NCBI GenBank assembly: GCA_937901745.1 | Contig: CALGSZ010000106.1 | Coordinates: 62,001 to 126,000, forward strand | Reading direction: 5' to 3' | Source of the DNA: an uncultured Chloroflexota bacterium | Lineage (GTDB): Bacteria; Chloroflexota; Chloroflexia; Thermomicrobiales; UBA6265 | DNA length: 64,000 nucleotides | Shown: in pieces, positions 7,893-16,977 of the stretch | How positions within the stretch are numbered: position 1 is the first letter of the stretch | Layout: each line of letters opens with the position of its first letter | Notes under the pieces: model-generated | Told to the model about the DNA's origin: nothing | The model's database searches: none | What the model saw: only the letters and a program-made list of their open reading frames with translations | Translations under genes and position numbers: made by a program

Positions 7893-9728
7893 ATGATGAC
7901 CTCGCGACCCGACTTTACAGATCGCCTCGCAGCTTTGCCATTGGAACCCGGCGTGTACCTCATGAAGGACCGCAACGGGACGGTTATCTATGTCGGTAAA
8001 GCTGCTGCTCTGCGCAACCGCGTCCGATCCTACTTCCAATCCACGCGCGGCATGGATCCGAAGACGCGGGAACTCGTCGCGCACATTGCCGACTTCGAGG
8101 TGATCCGGACGGATACGTCGACGGAAGCGCTCATTCTCGAAAATGAGCTGATCAAGAAGCTTCAGCCGAAATACAACGTCATGCTGAAGGACAGCAAGAC
8201 GTATCCGTACCTGAAAATCACCAATGAAACCTGGCCGCGCGTGATCGCCACCCGCCGCATCGTCGACGACGGCGGCCGCTATTTCGGACCGTATCCTTCC
8301 GCGAGCCACGCCTACCGGACGCTGAACCTGCTCAACCGGCTCTTCCCGTTCCGCAAGTGCGAGCAGAACATCACCGGCCGCGAGCGCGTCTGTCTCTACT
8401 ACCATCTCGGCCAATGCCTCGCGCCGTGCATCGGAGCCGCGGATCAGGAGACGTACCGGCAAGCGGTCGATCGTGCCGCCCTCTTCCTCAGCGGACGCGG
8501 CGAGGAAATCCTGGCCCCGCTCGAGAAGGAGATGCAGGAGGCCGCGGACGCTTGGAACTTCGAGCGCGCGGCGGAGCTGCGAGACCGCATCGCGGCTGTC
8601 AAGCACGTCCTGGAGCGGCAGAAGGTCGTCAGCTCGTCCAAGATGAACGCCGACATCATCGCCGTGGCGAAGGGCGTCGGGGGCGACGCGGGCGTCCAGG
8701 TGGGCTTGTTGCGCAACGGCAAGCTGCTCGGTTCGGAGTTCTATCCGATGCGGGCGATGATCAACGATCCGCCCGAGCGCATCCTGGAAAGCTTCGTGAC
8801 CCAGTTCTACGACCAGGCAGCCACGGTGCCGCCGGTGCTGCTCCTGCAGCATCCGTTGCCCGTGGAAGATGCGCAAATGGTCACGGAATGGCTAGAGAAG
8901 CGGCGCGGCGGTAAGGTGGAGATCGTCGTCCCGAAGCGGGGGCAGAAGCGGGCGCTGGTTGACATGATCGCCAAGAGCGCCGAGGACAACCTCGAGCAGA
9001 GCCGCCTGAAGTTCCTTTCCGACGAGCAGAAGATGACGGCGGCCATGGGTGAGCTAGCGGAAGCGCTCGATCTTCCGCGCCTGCCGCGCCGCATCGAGTG
9101 CTTCGATATCTCCAACCTCCACGGCACCAACCCGGTCGCGAGCATGGTCGTGTTCGAGGATGGCCGGCCAGCAAAGAAGCATTACCGCCGCTTCGCGATC
9201 AAGACGGTCCAGGGTCAGAACGACTTCGCGATGATGAAGGAAGTCATCCGGCGGCGGTTCGCCCGAGCGGCCGAGGCAAAGGAACAGGGCGAAGACGCTT
9301 GGGCGATCCTCCCTGACCTGGTAATCGTCGACGGCGGCAAGGGTCAGCTCAACGCCGCGCTGGAGGCGCTCGACGAAGTCCGGATGAAGGTCCCCATCGC
9401 CGGGCTGGCGAAGGAGAACGAGGAGCTGTTCCTGCCTGGGCAATCCGAATCGATCATGCTCCCGCGCGACTCCCAGGCCCTCTTCCTCGTCCAGCGGGTT
9501 CGCGATGAGGCGCACCGATTTGCCGTCTCCTTCCACCGGCATCGCCGTACGAAGTCCGCGTTCAAGTCCAGCCTGGACGACATTCCAGGTGTCGGCCCGA
9601 AGCGGCGACAGGCGCTCATCCGCCACTTCGGCTCCGTGCGCGCCATTCGCGACGCCTCGGAGGCCGATTTGCTCGCCGTGGAGGGGATCACACCGGCGCT
9701 CGCCGCTCGCATCAAGGCGCATCTGTAG
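7893..9728 (+). CDS. uvrC: Excinuclease ABC subunit C
   Basis: 611 residues, full length. The GIY-YIG nuclease is at the N-terminus (PGVYLMKD, then VIYVGKA with the catalytic Arg in RNRVRSYF), followed by the Cys-rich CEQNITGRERVCLYYHLGQCLAPC region. A UVR motif lies at about residues 205-240. The RNase H-like 5' nuclease half has CFDISNLHG and VIVDGGKGQL, and two C-terminal HhH motifs end the protein (IPGVGPKRRQAL). UvrC makes both incisions in nucleotide excision repair. Starts at 7893 and 7896 are both ATG; no Shine-Dalgarno is possible if the transcript is leaderless. It is the first gene of a six-gene operon to 13776. Confidence 0.97.
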   Translation: MMTSRPDFTDRLAALPLEPGVYLMKDRNGTVIYVGKAAALRNRVRSYFQSTRGMDPKTRELVAHIADFEVIRTDTSTEALILENELIKKLQPKYNVMLKDSKTYPYLKITNETWPRVIATRRIVDDGGRYFGPYPSASHAYRTLNLLNRLFPFRKCEQNITGRERVCLYYHLGQCLAPCIGAADQETYRQAVDRAALFLSGRGEEILAPLEKEMQEAADAWNFERAAELRDRIAAVKHVLERQKVVSSSKMNADIIAVAKGVGGDAGVQVGLLRNGKLLGSEFYPMRAMINDPPERILESFVTQFYDQAATVPPVLLLQHPLPVEDAQMVTEWLEKRRGGKVEIVVPKRGQKRALVDMIAKSAEDNLEQSRLKFLSDEQKMTAAMGELAEALDLPRLPRRIECFDISNLHGTNPVASMVVFEDGRPAKKHYRRFAIKTVQGQNDFAMMKEVIRRRFARAAEAKEQGEDAWAILPDLVIVDGGKGQLNAALEALDEVRMKVPIAGLAKENEELFLPGQSESIMLPRDSQALFLVQRVRDEAHRFAVSFHRHRRTKSAFKSSLDDIPGVGPKRRQALIRHFGSVRAIRDASEADLLAVEGITPALAARIKAHL

Positions 9729-10451
9729 ATGTCAGTCCGTGGCGCTTCGGAGTCGGAGGCTCGACTGCATGCTCCATACCGACAGGCGGTGAACGTGGAG
9801 GATACGCGGGTCGTCATTCTCCCCAGCTCGGCGCCGAACGCGATCGAGTGGGCCGCGGAGCGGATCACCACCGGCGGCGTCATCGCGCTGCCGACCGACA
9901 CCGTCTACGGCATCGCCGCGTCGCTGTCCCATCCGGAAGCGCTCGACCGGCTCTTCGCGATCAAGGAACGGCCAACCGAGCGGACGATCCCGATCCTTGT
10001 CTCTTCGACCAATCAGCTCGAGCACCTGACGCGGGACCTAGACCCGGACGTTGCCTTACTCTTGCAGCGATACTGGCCGGGACCGCTGACAGTCGTCATC
10101 CCGGCGCGGGAGGGAATGCCAGGACAGGTCCTTGGGCCGGGCCGCACGGTCGGTGTGCGAATGCCTAATCATCCCCTGGCGATCGAGGTCATCGCGAAGG
10201 CAGGCGGCGCTATCGCCTGCACGAGTGCCAATCGGTTCGGGGAGCCTCCGGCCCGCAGCGCCCAAGAAGTCGCTTCCACGATCGGGCCGCGCCTCGACTT
10301 GATTCTCGATGGCGGCCTCGCGCCAGGCGGCGTGCCTTCGAGCGTGGTCGCGTTTGAAGGCGATGAGATCAAGGTATTGCGTGAAGGCGCGATCGCCGCG
10401 GAGCATCTCGCTGCGACCTGGCGCGAATTGCGTGCTGGCCGCTCCGCGTAA
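9729..10451 (+). CDS. tsaC: L-threonylcarbamoyladenylate synthase (Sua5/YciO/YrdC)
   Basis: 240 residues. Its ATG follows the uvrC stop with no gap, so the two are likely translated in series; the first ~25 residues look dispensable and a GTG at 9789 is an alternative. The YrdC domain shows PTDTVYGIA, the KERPTERTIPILV loop with the KxR...(S/T)xN-type binding signature, PGPLTVVIPA, and TSANRFGEPP. There is no C-terminal Sua5 domain, so it is a short TsaC type. It makes threonylcarbamoyl-AMP for the t6A37 modification of ANN-decoding tRNAs. Confidence 0.93.
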   Translation: MSVRGASESEARLHAPYRQAVNVEDTRVVILPSSAPNAIEWAAERITTGGVIALPTDTVYGIAASLSHPEALDRLFAIKERPTERTIPILVSSTNQLEHLTRDLDPDVALLLQRYWPGPLTVVIPAREGMPGQVLGPGRTVGVRMPNHPLAIEVIAKAGGAIACTSANRFGEPPARSAQEVASTIGPRLDLILDGGLAPGGVPSSVVAFEGDEIKVLREGAIAAEHLAATWRELRAGRSA

Positions 10452-10469
10452 GCACAGGTAGGGAGGACG

Positions 10470-11435
10470 ATGCGTTCCGAGGGCGAACCCGAGATCAGCA
10501 CGACGTCGTCGCAAGCGGAGGATGTGACGGCTGACGCGACGGGAACGACTCCGGCAACGGCAGGAGGGGCCGGCGCTCGCTCGGGCGGCACGCCCGGCGC
10601 CTCGCTGGACATCGTGCGCCAGCCGGCGTACGGGCAGGGGATTGTCGTCAGCTTGGTAATCGCGGCGGCGGTCTTCGTCCTGGCAATCATGGCGATCCGC
10701 GACGCTGAAACATCAGGTATCCCGCTAACGGAGACCACCGGCCCGCTCTTCTGGGGCTTGGCGATTCTCGTCATCGCGGCCGCCGGAGCCGGCGCCCAGT
10801 ACTCCGAGGTGACCGCCGCTCGCGCCGCGGAATCGCTAGGCTACCCACGCAGAGAATCTTCACTGCCGTCGGCCTGGGCCGTGCCGACGGTTGCCACGGC
10901 AGCAGCCGTGCTTCTCGTCGCGACGCATCACAACCGAACAATGCTGATCGTCGGTCCCGTGATCGCCTTCCTCGGCGTAGCCGGGGCGCTCCTCTCGCGT
11001 GATCTCCTCGACGATGCGACTGAGGCGACTCACCGCACGGCGGCGACGATTCACGCGCTCGTGATCCACGTCGTTGGCTTTCTTGCCTTCAGCGGCGTCT
11101 ATCTCAACAAGCTGACGAGCTGGATCTCCGCGCCGCTGATTGGAATCTTCGCCGGCATCCTGATCATCGAGTCGCTGGAGCGGGGCCTGGCGGATCGGAC
11201 GCGCCGGATCGGGTACGCCGTCCTCGGCGGTGCGATCATGGCCGAGGCGACGATCGCGCTCAACTGGTGGCCAACGTATGGCTGGACCGGCGGTGGCGTA
11301 CTCCTTGCCTGTTTCTACCTCATCTCCGGCCTGCTCCTCGCCCACACGCAGCACGATGCTCTGCGCCGGCGCGACATCGTTGAATTCGGCGCCGTTGCCA
11401 GCGCCGCGCTGATTCTCTTGGCAATTACGGCATAG
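10470..11435 (+). CDS. Polytopic membrane protein, unknown
   Basis: 321 residues with a clear GGGAGGACG before the ATG. The first ~50 residues are Ala/Gly/Thr-rich and disordered. About nine membrane helices follow (roughly 57-77, 91-109, 135-152, 157-176, 190-212, 217-234, 246-266, 272-292, 303-321). I do not recognise a family; DUF5656-like small integral membrane proteins in Chloroflexota have similar organisation but this is only a guess. It lies in the uvrC operon, 18 nt after tsaC. Confidence 0.75.
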   Translation: MRSEGEPEISTTSSQAEDVTADATGTTPATAGGAGARSGGTPGASLDIVRQPAYGQGIVVSLVIAAAVFVLAIMAIRDAETSGIPLTETTGPLFWGLAILVIAAAGAGAQYSEVTAARAAESLGYPRRESSLPSAWAVPTVATAAAVLLVATHHNRTMLIVGPVIAFLGVAGALLSRDLLDDATEATHRTAATIHALVIHVVGFLAFSGVYLNKLTSWISAPLIGIFAGILIIESLERGLADRTRRIGYAVLGGAIMAEATIALNWWPTYGWTGGGVLLACFYLISGLLLAHTQHDALRRRDIVEFGAVASAALILLAITA

Positions 11436-11448
11436 GGGAGCTCGAGGC

Positions 11449-11646
11449 GTGAGCGACGGACGGAAGAGGTTATCCCCTGAGGAGCAGCGGCTCTACGCGC
11501 TGTACGATGAGCTCGATCGCCTCGAGGAGCTGATCGAGGATATGGCTGAACTTGGCGTCAGCTCGCGAGACGAAGCGGAGGCACGGATCGTCGTGCTGAA
11601 TCAGCAGATCGACGAGTTGGAGGCCACGCTGGAGTCCGGAGAGTGA
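11449..11646 (+). CDS. Small coiled-coil protein
   Basis: 65 residues starting at GTG with an AGGGGAG-type site upstream. The sequence is strongly acidic and heptad-like (LYALYDELDRLEELIEDM and IDELEATLE), predicting a helical hairpin or coiled coil. It lies 13 nt after the membrane protein and 31 nt before rarA, so it is probably co-transcribed. Function unknown. Confidence 0.7.
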   Translation: MSDGRKRLSPEEQRLYALYDELDRLEELIEDMAELGVSSRDEAEARIVVLNQQIDELEATLESGE

Positions 11647-11677
11647 GCGTTTCCACCGCCGGCGGGAGTCGTTGCCG

Positions 11678-13039
11678 ATGAACCTCGATCTGTTCGACGC
11701 TCAGCGTCGAGAGCGCCTGGCGGTCAACGCGCCGCTCGCGACCCGCATGCGGCCGCGCTCGCTCGATGAGCTCGTGGGGCACGAGTCGGTCATCGGGAAA
11801 GACACCCTGCTCCGGCGAGCCATCGAATCGGACCGCCTGTCGTCGCTCATCCTCTGGGGTCCACCCGGAGCCGGCAAGACGACGATTGCCCGCATCATCG
11901 CGGAGACCACTCGCGCCGAGTTCGTGGCACTCAGCGCTGTCACGTCAGGCGTTGCCGACTTGCGCGCCGCCATCAAGGAAGCGCAAGACCGCCTCGGGAT
12001 GCACGGCCAGCGCACGGTCCTGTTCATCGACGAGATCCATCGTTTCAATAAGGCCCAACAGGACGCGATTCTCCCGCACGTCGAGGACGGCACGATCATC
12101 CTCATCGGCGCGACGACGGAGAACCCGTCTTTCGAGGTCAACGCTCCCCTCCTCTCCCGATCTCGGGTGGTCGTGCTGAACGCCCTGACCGATGACGATA
12201 TCCGAACAATCGTCCTCCGCGCCTTGAACGACACGGAGCGTGGGCTCGGATCGCAGCAGCTCACCATCGACGACGACGCGCTTGATCTCCTCGTCAACAT
12301 GGCGAACGGCGATGCCCGCTTCGCGCTCAATACATTGGAGTTCGCAGCCGCCGGCGTGGGATACAACGATCGCCGAATTACGTTCCAACTCGTCAGCGAG
12401 GCAGCGCAGCGACGCGCGGCAACTTATGACAAGTCTGGTGACGACCATTACGACGCGATTTCCGCGCTGCACAAGTCGCTGCGCGGCTCCGATCCCGACG
12501 CGTCGCTCTATTGGTTGGCACGGATGCTCGAGCGCGGCGACGATCCGCTCTACATCGCGCGACGGCTCGTCAGGTTCGCCTCAGAGGATGTCGGTTTGGC
12601 CGATCCCCAGGCGCTGCCACTGACGATCGCCGCGCAGCAGGCGGTTCACTTCCTCGGGCTACCCGAGGGCGCGCTGGCGTTGGCCGAAGCAACCGTTTAC
12701 CTCGCGCTCGCCCCGAAGAGCAACGCCGTCTATCGCGCGTACGGCGCGGCCCAACAAGACGTCGAGAAGACACGCAACGATCCCGTGCCGCTGCACCTGC
12801 GCAACGCGCCGACCGCCCTGATGAAAGAGCTCGGATACGGGCGTGAGTATCGCTACGCGCACGACTTCGAAGGTGGCGTCATCGGCCAGCAGAACCTGCC
12901 GGAGCGCCTCGCTGGACGCCGATACTACGAGCCGACGAATCGTGGATTCGAGGAAGAGCTGGGCCGCCGTCTCGCGGCTATTCGTGAAATCTATGCCCGG
13001 ACGACGCCGAACGCGACGCCGGAGAATGGTGAAGCATGA
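11678..13039 (+). CDS. rarA: Replication-associated recombination protein RarA/MgsA
   Basis: 453 residues from the ATG at 11678, placed 9 nt after GGCGGGAG; a TTG two codons earlier is less likely. AAA+ core: Walker A GPPGAGKTT, Walker B LFIDEIHRF, sensor ATTENPSFEVN with the arginine-finger region SRSRV. The C-terminal MgsA tetramerisation region is present (LARMLERGDDPLYIARRLVR, YRYAHDFEGG). RarA acts at stalled forks and tetramerises on ssDNA/dsDNA junctions. Its stop overlaps the rph start (ATGA). Confidence 0.95.
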   Translation: MNLDLFDAQRRERLAVNAPLATRMRPRSLDELVGHESVIGKDTLLRRAIESDRLSSLILWGPPGAGKTTIARIIAETTRAEFVALSAVTSGVADLRAAIKEAQDRLGMHGQRTVLFIDEIHRFNKAQQDAILPHVEDGTIILIGATTENPSFEVNAPLLSRSRVVVLNALTDDDIRTIVLRALNDTERGLGSQQLTIDDDALDLLVNMANGDARFALNTLEFAAAGVGYNDRRITFQLVSEAAQRRAATYDKSGDDHYDAISALHKSLRGSDPDASLYWLARMLERGDDPLYIARRLVRFASEDVGLADPQALPLTIAAQQAVHFLGLPEGALALAEATVYLALAPKSNAVYRAYGAAQQDVEKTRNDPVPLHLRNAPTALMKELGYGREYRYAHDFEGGVIGQQNLPERLAGRRYYEPTNRGFEEELGRRLAAIREIYARTTPNATPENGEA

Positions 13040-13776
13040 CTGAGGTCCTTGCGCTGACTCGGTCGTTCAATCGCGGCCCGGAAGACTTGCGGCCGCTCGA
13101 GATCATCCCTCACGCCGCCCCATTTGCCGAAGGCTCCGCGCTGATAAAGCTCGGTCAAACGCACGTCCTCTGCGCGGCGACTGTCGAGGAGCGCGTGCCT
13201 CGCTGGCTCGCCAACAAGGGGAGCGGCTGGATCACGGCGGAATACTCGATGCTGCCGCGCGCGACCCGCGAGCGCACCACGCGGGAGGCGACAGTCGGGA
13301 AGCAGGGCGGCCGCACGCTGGAGATTCAGCGCCTCATCGGCCGCGCTCTGCGAGCGGTCGTTGACCTCAACGCGCTCGGTGAGCGGCAGATCATCCTCGA
13401 CTGCGATGTCCTGCTCGCTGATGGCGGAACTCGCTGCGCTTCGATCACCGGCGCGTACGTCGCGCTCGTCCTCGCCATCCGCCGGCTACTTAGCCAAGGG
13501 CGAATTACGCGCAACCCAATCCGCGCTGCCGTCGCCGCGGTCAGCGTCGGTGTCGTTGGTGGCGTCCCGATGCTCGATCTCGACTACTCGGAGGATGCCG
13601 TCGCGGAGGTGGATTGCAACGTCGTGATGACCGACGGCAACGCATTCGTGGAGATCCAGGGCACGGCGGAGCGCACGCCGTTCCCGCAAGCCACGCTCGA
13701 CGACCTCCTCTTGCTGGCTAGCATTGGTCTCGATCACCTTTTCGCGGCGCAACGCGACGCCCTCGCACGCGCGTAA
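13036..13776 (+). CDS. rph: Ribonuclease PH
   Basis: 246 residues. The protein begins with the family pattern RSFNRGPEDLRPLEI and contains the KxGxTHVLCAATVEE strand, GWITAEYSMLPRAT with the conserved RxxR dyad, LDCDVLLADGGTR, and the phosphate/metal-site Asp in LDLDYSEDAVAEVDCNVVM. It trims tRNA 3' ends phosphorolytically. The ATG overlaps the rarA stop by 4 nt and it is the last gene of the operon. Length is normal. Confidence 0.96.
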   Translation: MTEVLALTRSFNRGPEDLRPLEIIPHAAPFAEGSALIKLGQTHVLCAATVEERVPRWLANKGSGWITAEYSMLPRATRERTTREATVGKQGGRTLEIQRLIGRALRAVVDLNALGERQIILDCDVLLADGGTRCASITGAYVALVLAIRRLLSQGRITRNPIRAAVAAVSVGVVGGVPMLDLDYSEDAVAEVDCNVVMTDGNAFVEIQGTAERTPFPQATLDDLLLLASIGLDHLFAAQRDALARA

Positions 13777-13874
13777 CCGGCGCGGACGAAGCGGAGCATT
13801 CACGCCTCCCACCGGTAACAGCGGCTTCGCGACCGCGAGTTGAACGCTTTTGAGTGTGGAGGCTGATTTCCCAG

Positions 13875-14639
13875 TTACGCCGGAATCTCCGACGCTGCCC
13901 AGGACTCCTGAGGGCGCACGCTCGACTCATCGAGCGAGAGCTCGTGAATGACGACGCCTCCGCTGACCTGAGCCGCGACGTTGCGCACAAGTGTGCCGCC
14001 CGGTGTTCTCCCGATCGCGTTTCCGAGATGCGCGTGCCCGTGGAGCACCAGCGCGACGTCGTGCCGGTCGATGACGCGCGCAAGCTCGATGTTGCCCAGC
14101 AACGGGTATTTCGCGACCGGCTCGCGTCCGAGCGTCGTCGTCGTGGGCGCGAAATGTGTCACGACGATCTTGACATCGGCATCCAGCGCGCTGAGCGCCG
14201 CATCGAGCCGGGCCGCCTCCCGCCGGGCGCGAACCGCCAACGCCTGCCAGGCGCGACGCGGCAGCGTATCCGGCTCCTCATCCGGCCAGAAGCCCCCGCC
14301 GGAGCCGCCGACCCCAGCGAAGCCGATCTTCACACCGCGATCGAAGACGACCGACGTGCCTTCGAGGAAGGTGACGCCAGCCTCGCTCAAGATGCTCTTG
14401 AACGCGCGCATCCGCAAGCTGCGCCGATCGTGGTTGCCAAGGACGGCGACGATCGGTATGTCCAACCGGCGAAAGAGCTCTGCCGCGAGCTCTGCCTCTA
14501 TGATCCGGCCACTATTAGTTATGTCGCCTGCGACCACCAGCACATCCGCCTCCTGGCGAACGCGCTGAATGTCCCGCACGAGGTGGCTCGGGACGGTCGA
14601 GCGAATGTGAAGGTCACCAATCGCGGCAATTCGGTACAC
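13875..14639 (-). CDS. Calcineurin-like metallophosphoesterase
   Basis: 254 residues, GTG start. All five metal-binding blocks are intact: GDLHIR, GDITNSG, GNHDRRS, VVTHFAP and HGHAH. The family hydrolyses phosphoesters with a dinuclear metal centre; substrates range from cyclic nucleotides to UDP-sugars and cannot be read from sequence. There is no signal peptide, so it is cytoplasmic. It converges on rph and has no partner gene. Confidence 0.9.
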   Translation of the reverse strand: MYRIAAIGDLHIRSTVPSHLVRDIQRVRQEADVLVVAGDITNSGRIIEAELAAELFRRLDIPIVAVLGNHDRRSLRMRAFKSILSEAGVTFLEGTSVVFDRGVKIGFAGVGGSGGGFWPDEEPDTLPRRAWQALAVRARREAARLDAALSALDADVKIVVTHFAPTTTTLGREPVAKYPLLGNIELARVIDRHDVALVLHGHAHLGNAIGRTPGGTLVRNVAAQVSGGVVIHELSLDESSVRPQESWAASEIPA

Positions 14640-14899
14640 GACGCAATCACCCTGATTGGCGAGATCACTACATAATCTATCTCGCCCCCTAGTCTAACTC
14701 ACTCCTCTCGTGCCGTCGGAGTCGGTCGGCTAGCGGGACCGATGGCCCGAAATTGGGTACATCCGTCCCGAAATGACCTAGGACCCCCAGACAGGCCAGA
14801 CCGGTTGACCCGTTCGGTCTACCCCTATACGGTACTTGGTAGGAATACTGTCCTAGCAGGTAATACCGAACGTCGCGGCTGGGGCAAGGAGCGAAAGCG

Positions 14900-16339
14900 A
14901 TGAGGCTGAGACGCGCGGCTGGCAAGTCCGTCCGCGCCGCAACGATTTTCGGCGTCTTGGCGGTGCTCGTTTCGGGCCTCGCGGCGCTCTATCCTCAGGT
15001 GCCGACCAGCTCCAGAGCCCAAAGCGACCGGCAATCGCCAACCGTCGCCTGCGCCAGTCTCGATCCGACGTGGTCTGAGATCGCCATTGATTTCGCCAAT
15101 CTCGGTGGAACTCAACCGGGCCGCGCGATCCGGGCGAGCGACGGCACGGTCGCGGCCTTAGTCGTGATCACCGAGGTCGACGAGAATGGTCAGCCGACTA
15201 CCTTCGACTTCTCGGCGAGTGTGCGCATACGATCAGTCATCATCCAGCACGGTAGCGGCGCGGCAGTCGTAGAGATCGACCCGCCCGAACGCGCTGGAAC
15301 TGACATCTCGGCGCCACATGGGGAGCCAATCTCCCGGGTCGCGCTCTGTTATCGCATTGACGTCCCTCCGCCGCCGCGCGCCGGCTCACCTACCGCGGTG
15401 GCTTCACCAGCGCATTCGCCCACGCCCCCCGGCCGTGCTCCCTCCCCCACTCCGAGCGTCGAGAGCTACGAGGTCGGAGCCATCCAGACAGCACAGGCCC
15501 TGGCAACTGAGGCTGCCGGCGCCAACGCAACGACCGAGGCAGTGCTGACAGCAGAAGCCGAAGCGCAGGCAACGCGCGAAGCCGAGCGACAAGCCGCTAC
15601 GGAAGCGGCCATCGCCTTGGCGACGGCCAGCGCGGCGGTCGAGGCAACAAGCGCGGCGCAGCAGACGGCTATCGCCGCAGTTTCGGCAACGGCAGCTGCG
15701 CTGGAGAACAACGCCGCGACGCGAGCGGCCGAGCTCGCCACGGCAAACGCCGAGCAAACGGCTGCCGCCGGCACGATTGCGGCGCTCCAGACCGTCGTCT
15801 CTCAGCCGACCGCCACGCCGACCCGACCACCGGTCATCTACACCGCGGACAGCGGAACCGACTTCAGCGCCTGGCCCGCTCTACCGGAGGGCTGGACCGT
15901 CGAAGAAGACACGCTGGTCTTCGATGGTAGCCGCTCGACCGAGTACGCGCTGCCGCCGGTTCAGCCTGGGAGCGCTCAGGACCACGCCGTCAGGATCGAG
16001 TTTCGAATTTCGGCCGCTCCAGAGTGCCCGACGAACTTCGGCGTCGTCGTTCGCGGCAGCGACACCGGCTACTACGCCGGGGGCATCGAGTGGAATTGCG
16101 AGCCAGCGGTGCATCTCTGGACCGAGCAGCTGGACCTCGCGCAGCAGTCAATCTCCCTCGACGACGGCTGGCACCTGCTGGAAGTCACGGCCGAGGGCGA
16201 TCGGATCACCGTTCGGCTCGACGGAAACGTCGTGATTGACCAGCAGGACACGGGCCGGCCAAGTGGAGGTCAGGTTGCTCTCTGGAGCGACGGCGTGGCG
16301 CTCGAGATTCGGCGGCTGGAGATCGTTGATCTGACATGA
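14900..16339 (+). CDS. Secreted Ala-rich coiled-coil protein with LamG/DUF1080-like domain
   Basis: 479 residues. An Arg-rich N-terminus leads into one hydrophobic signal segment (about 15-32). Residues about 40-155 form a small strand-rich domain with one Cys at each end. A Pro/Thr linker then a long Ala/Thr/Glu helix (about 190-315, repeats of ATEA and AEAQATREAE type) suggests a rod. The C-terminal 150 residues (DFSAWPALPEGWTVE to the end) resemble the concanavalin-like DUF1080/LamG fold, including FGVVVRGSDTGYYAGG and DGWHLLEV. It probably binds glycans or peptide at the surface. A GGCAAGGAG site precedes the ATG and a TTGACC at 14806 may be its -35. It is first in a three-gene overlapping set. 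Confidence 0.75.
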   Translation: MRLRRAAGKSVRAATIFGVLAVLVSGLAALYPQVPTSSRAQSDRQSPTVACASLDPTWSEIAIDFANLGGTQPGRAIRASDGTVAALVVITEVDENGQPTTFDFSASVRIRSVIIQHGSGAAVVEIDPPERAGTDISAPHGEPISRVALCYRIDVPPPPRAGSPTAVASPAHSPTPPGRAPSPTPSVESYEVGAIQTAQALATEAAGANATTEAVLTAEAEAQATREAERQAATEAAIALATASAAVEATSAAQQTAIAAVSATAAALENNAATRAAELATANAEQTAAAGTIAALQTVVSQPTATPTRPPVIYTADSGTDFSAWPALPEGWTVEEDTLVFDGSRSTEYALPPVQPGSAQDHAVRIEFRISAAPECPTNFGVVVRGSDTGYYAGGIEWNCEPAVHLWTEQLDLAQQSISLDDGWHLLEVTAEGDRITVRLDGNVVIDQQDTGRPSGGQVALWSDGVALEIRRLEIVDLT

Positions 16340-16977
16340 ACGCTCCCGGCCGATCACAAGGCGCGATGCCGCCGCACGACCGCCACCTCCGCTCGATACG
16401 GACTCACCGCCTTCGCCCACTGGCTTTCGGCGTTGTCCTGTTGGCTCTTCTGATTGGCATGGCAAAACAGGATTGGGCGCGGGCGAACGAGGAACCGACC
16501 ATGCTGACGGTCCGACTACGGCCAGTCGAGGGGTCTGAGGTAAAGGGCCGCGCCGTCCTCCGCACACAAGACGGGCTGACGAATATCGAGGTCCTGCTGG
16601 TGTCCGGGGAGGAACACTACGCGGTTCAGATTCACCGCGGGACGTGCTCAGCGCCCGAGCCGTCGGTGTTCCTACCGCTTGCTGACGCGGCGGTCAATGT
16701 CCCGAGCCAGACATCAGTCGATCTCTCGCTGAGCGATTTGCTGGATAGCGACGTCGTAATTGCCGTGCTGCAGCCGGCCGCGAAGTTGAACGCGCTTCTG
16801 GATCCCGAAAGCGTGCGGGCCTGCGGCGCGATTGCCGTCGGACGCTCGCGCACCATCACGCCACAAACGGGCATCGGCGTTCCTGACAGTGGCCGCGCCG
16901 TGACGATTAGTCTTCTCACCGCAACCGCACTCGCCACCCTGGCGACCGGGCTGATCCTCCGCGGCCGTGCAAACTAA
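16336..16977 (+). CDS. Secreted CHRD-like protein with C-terminal membrane anchor
   Basis: 213 residues; its ATG overlaps the previous stop (ATGA). A signal segment (about 28-48) is followed by a strand-rich domain with YAVQIHRGTCSAPEP and a matching late Cys (CGAIAVG), like CHRD/Cu-Zn-SOD-like extracellular domains of Chloroflexota. The C-terminus has TPQTG (16858-16872), about ten residues, a hydrophobic helix and the tail RGRAN, which has the layout of a sortase signal with Thr in place of the usual Leu. No sortase is in the window, so attachment may simply be by the helix. Function unknown. Confidence 0.7.
   Translation: MNAPGRSQGAMPPHDRHLRSIRTHRLRPLAFGVVLLALLIGMAKQDWARANEEPTMLTVRLRPVEGSEVKGRAVLRTQDGLTNIEVLLVSGEEHYAVQIHRGTCSAPEPSVFLPLADAAVNVPSQTSVDLSLSDLLDSDVVIAVLQPAAKLNALLDPESVRACGAIAVGRSRTITPQTGIGVPDSGRAVTISLLTATALATLATGLILRGRAN

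Noticed and set aside
13854..14675. 273-residue plus-strand ORF
   Set aside because: Antisense to the metallophosphoesterase with all five metal motifs on the other strand.
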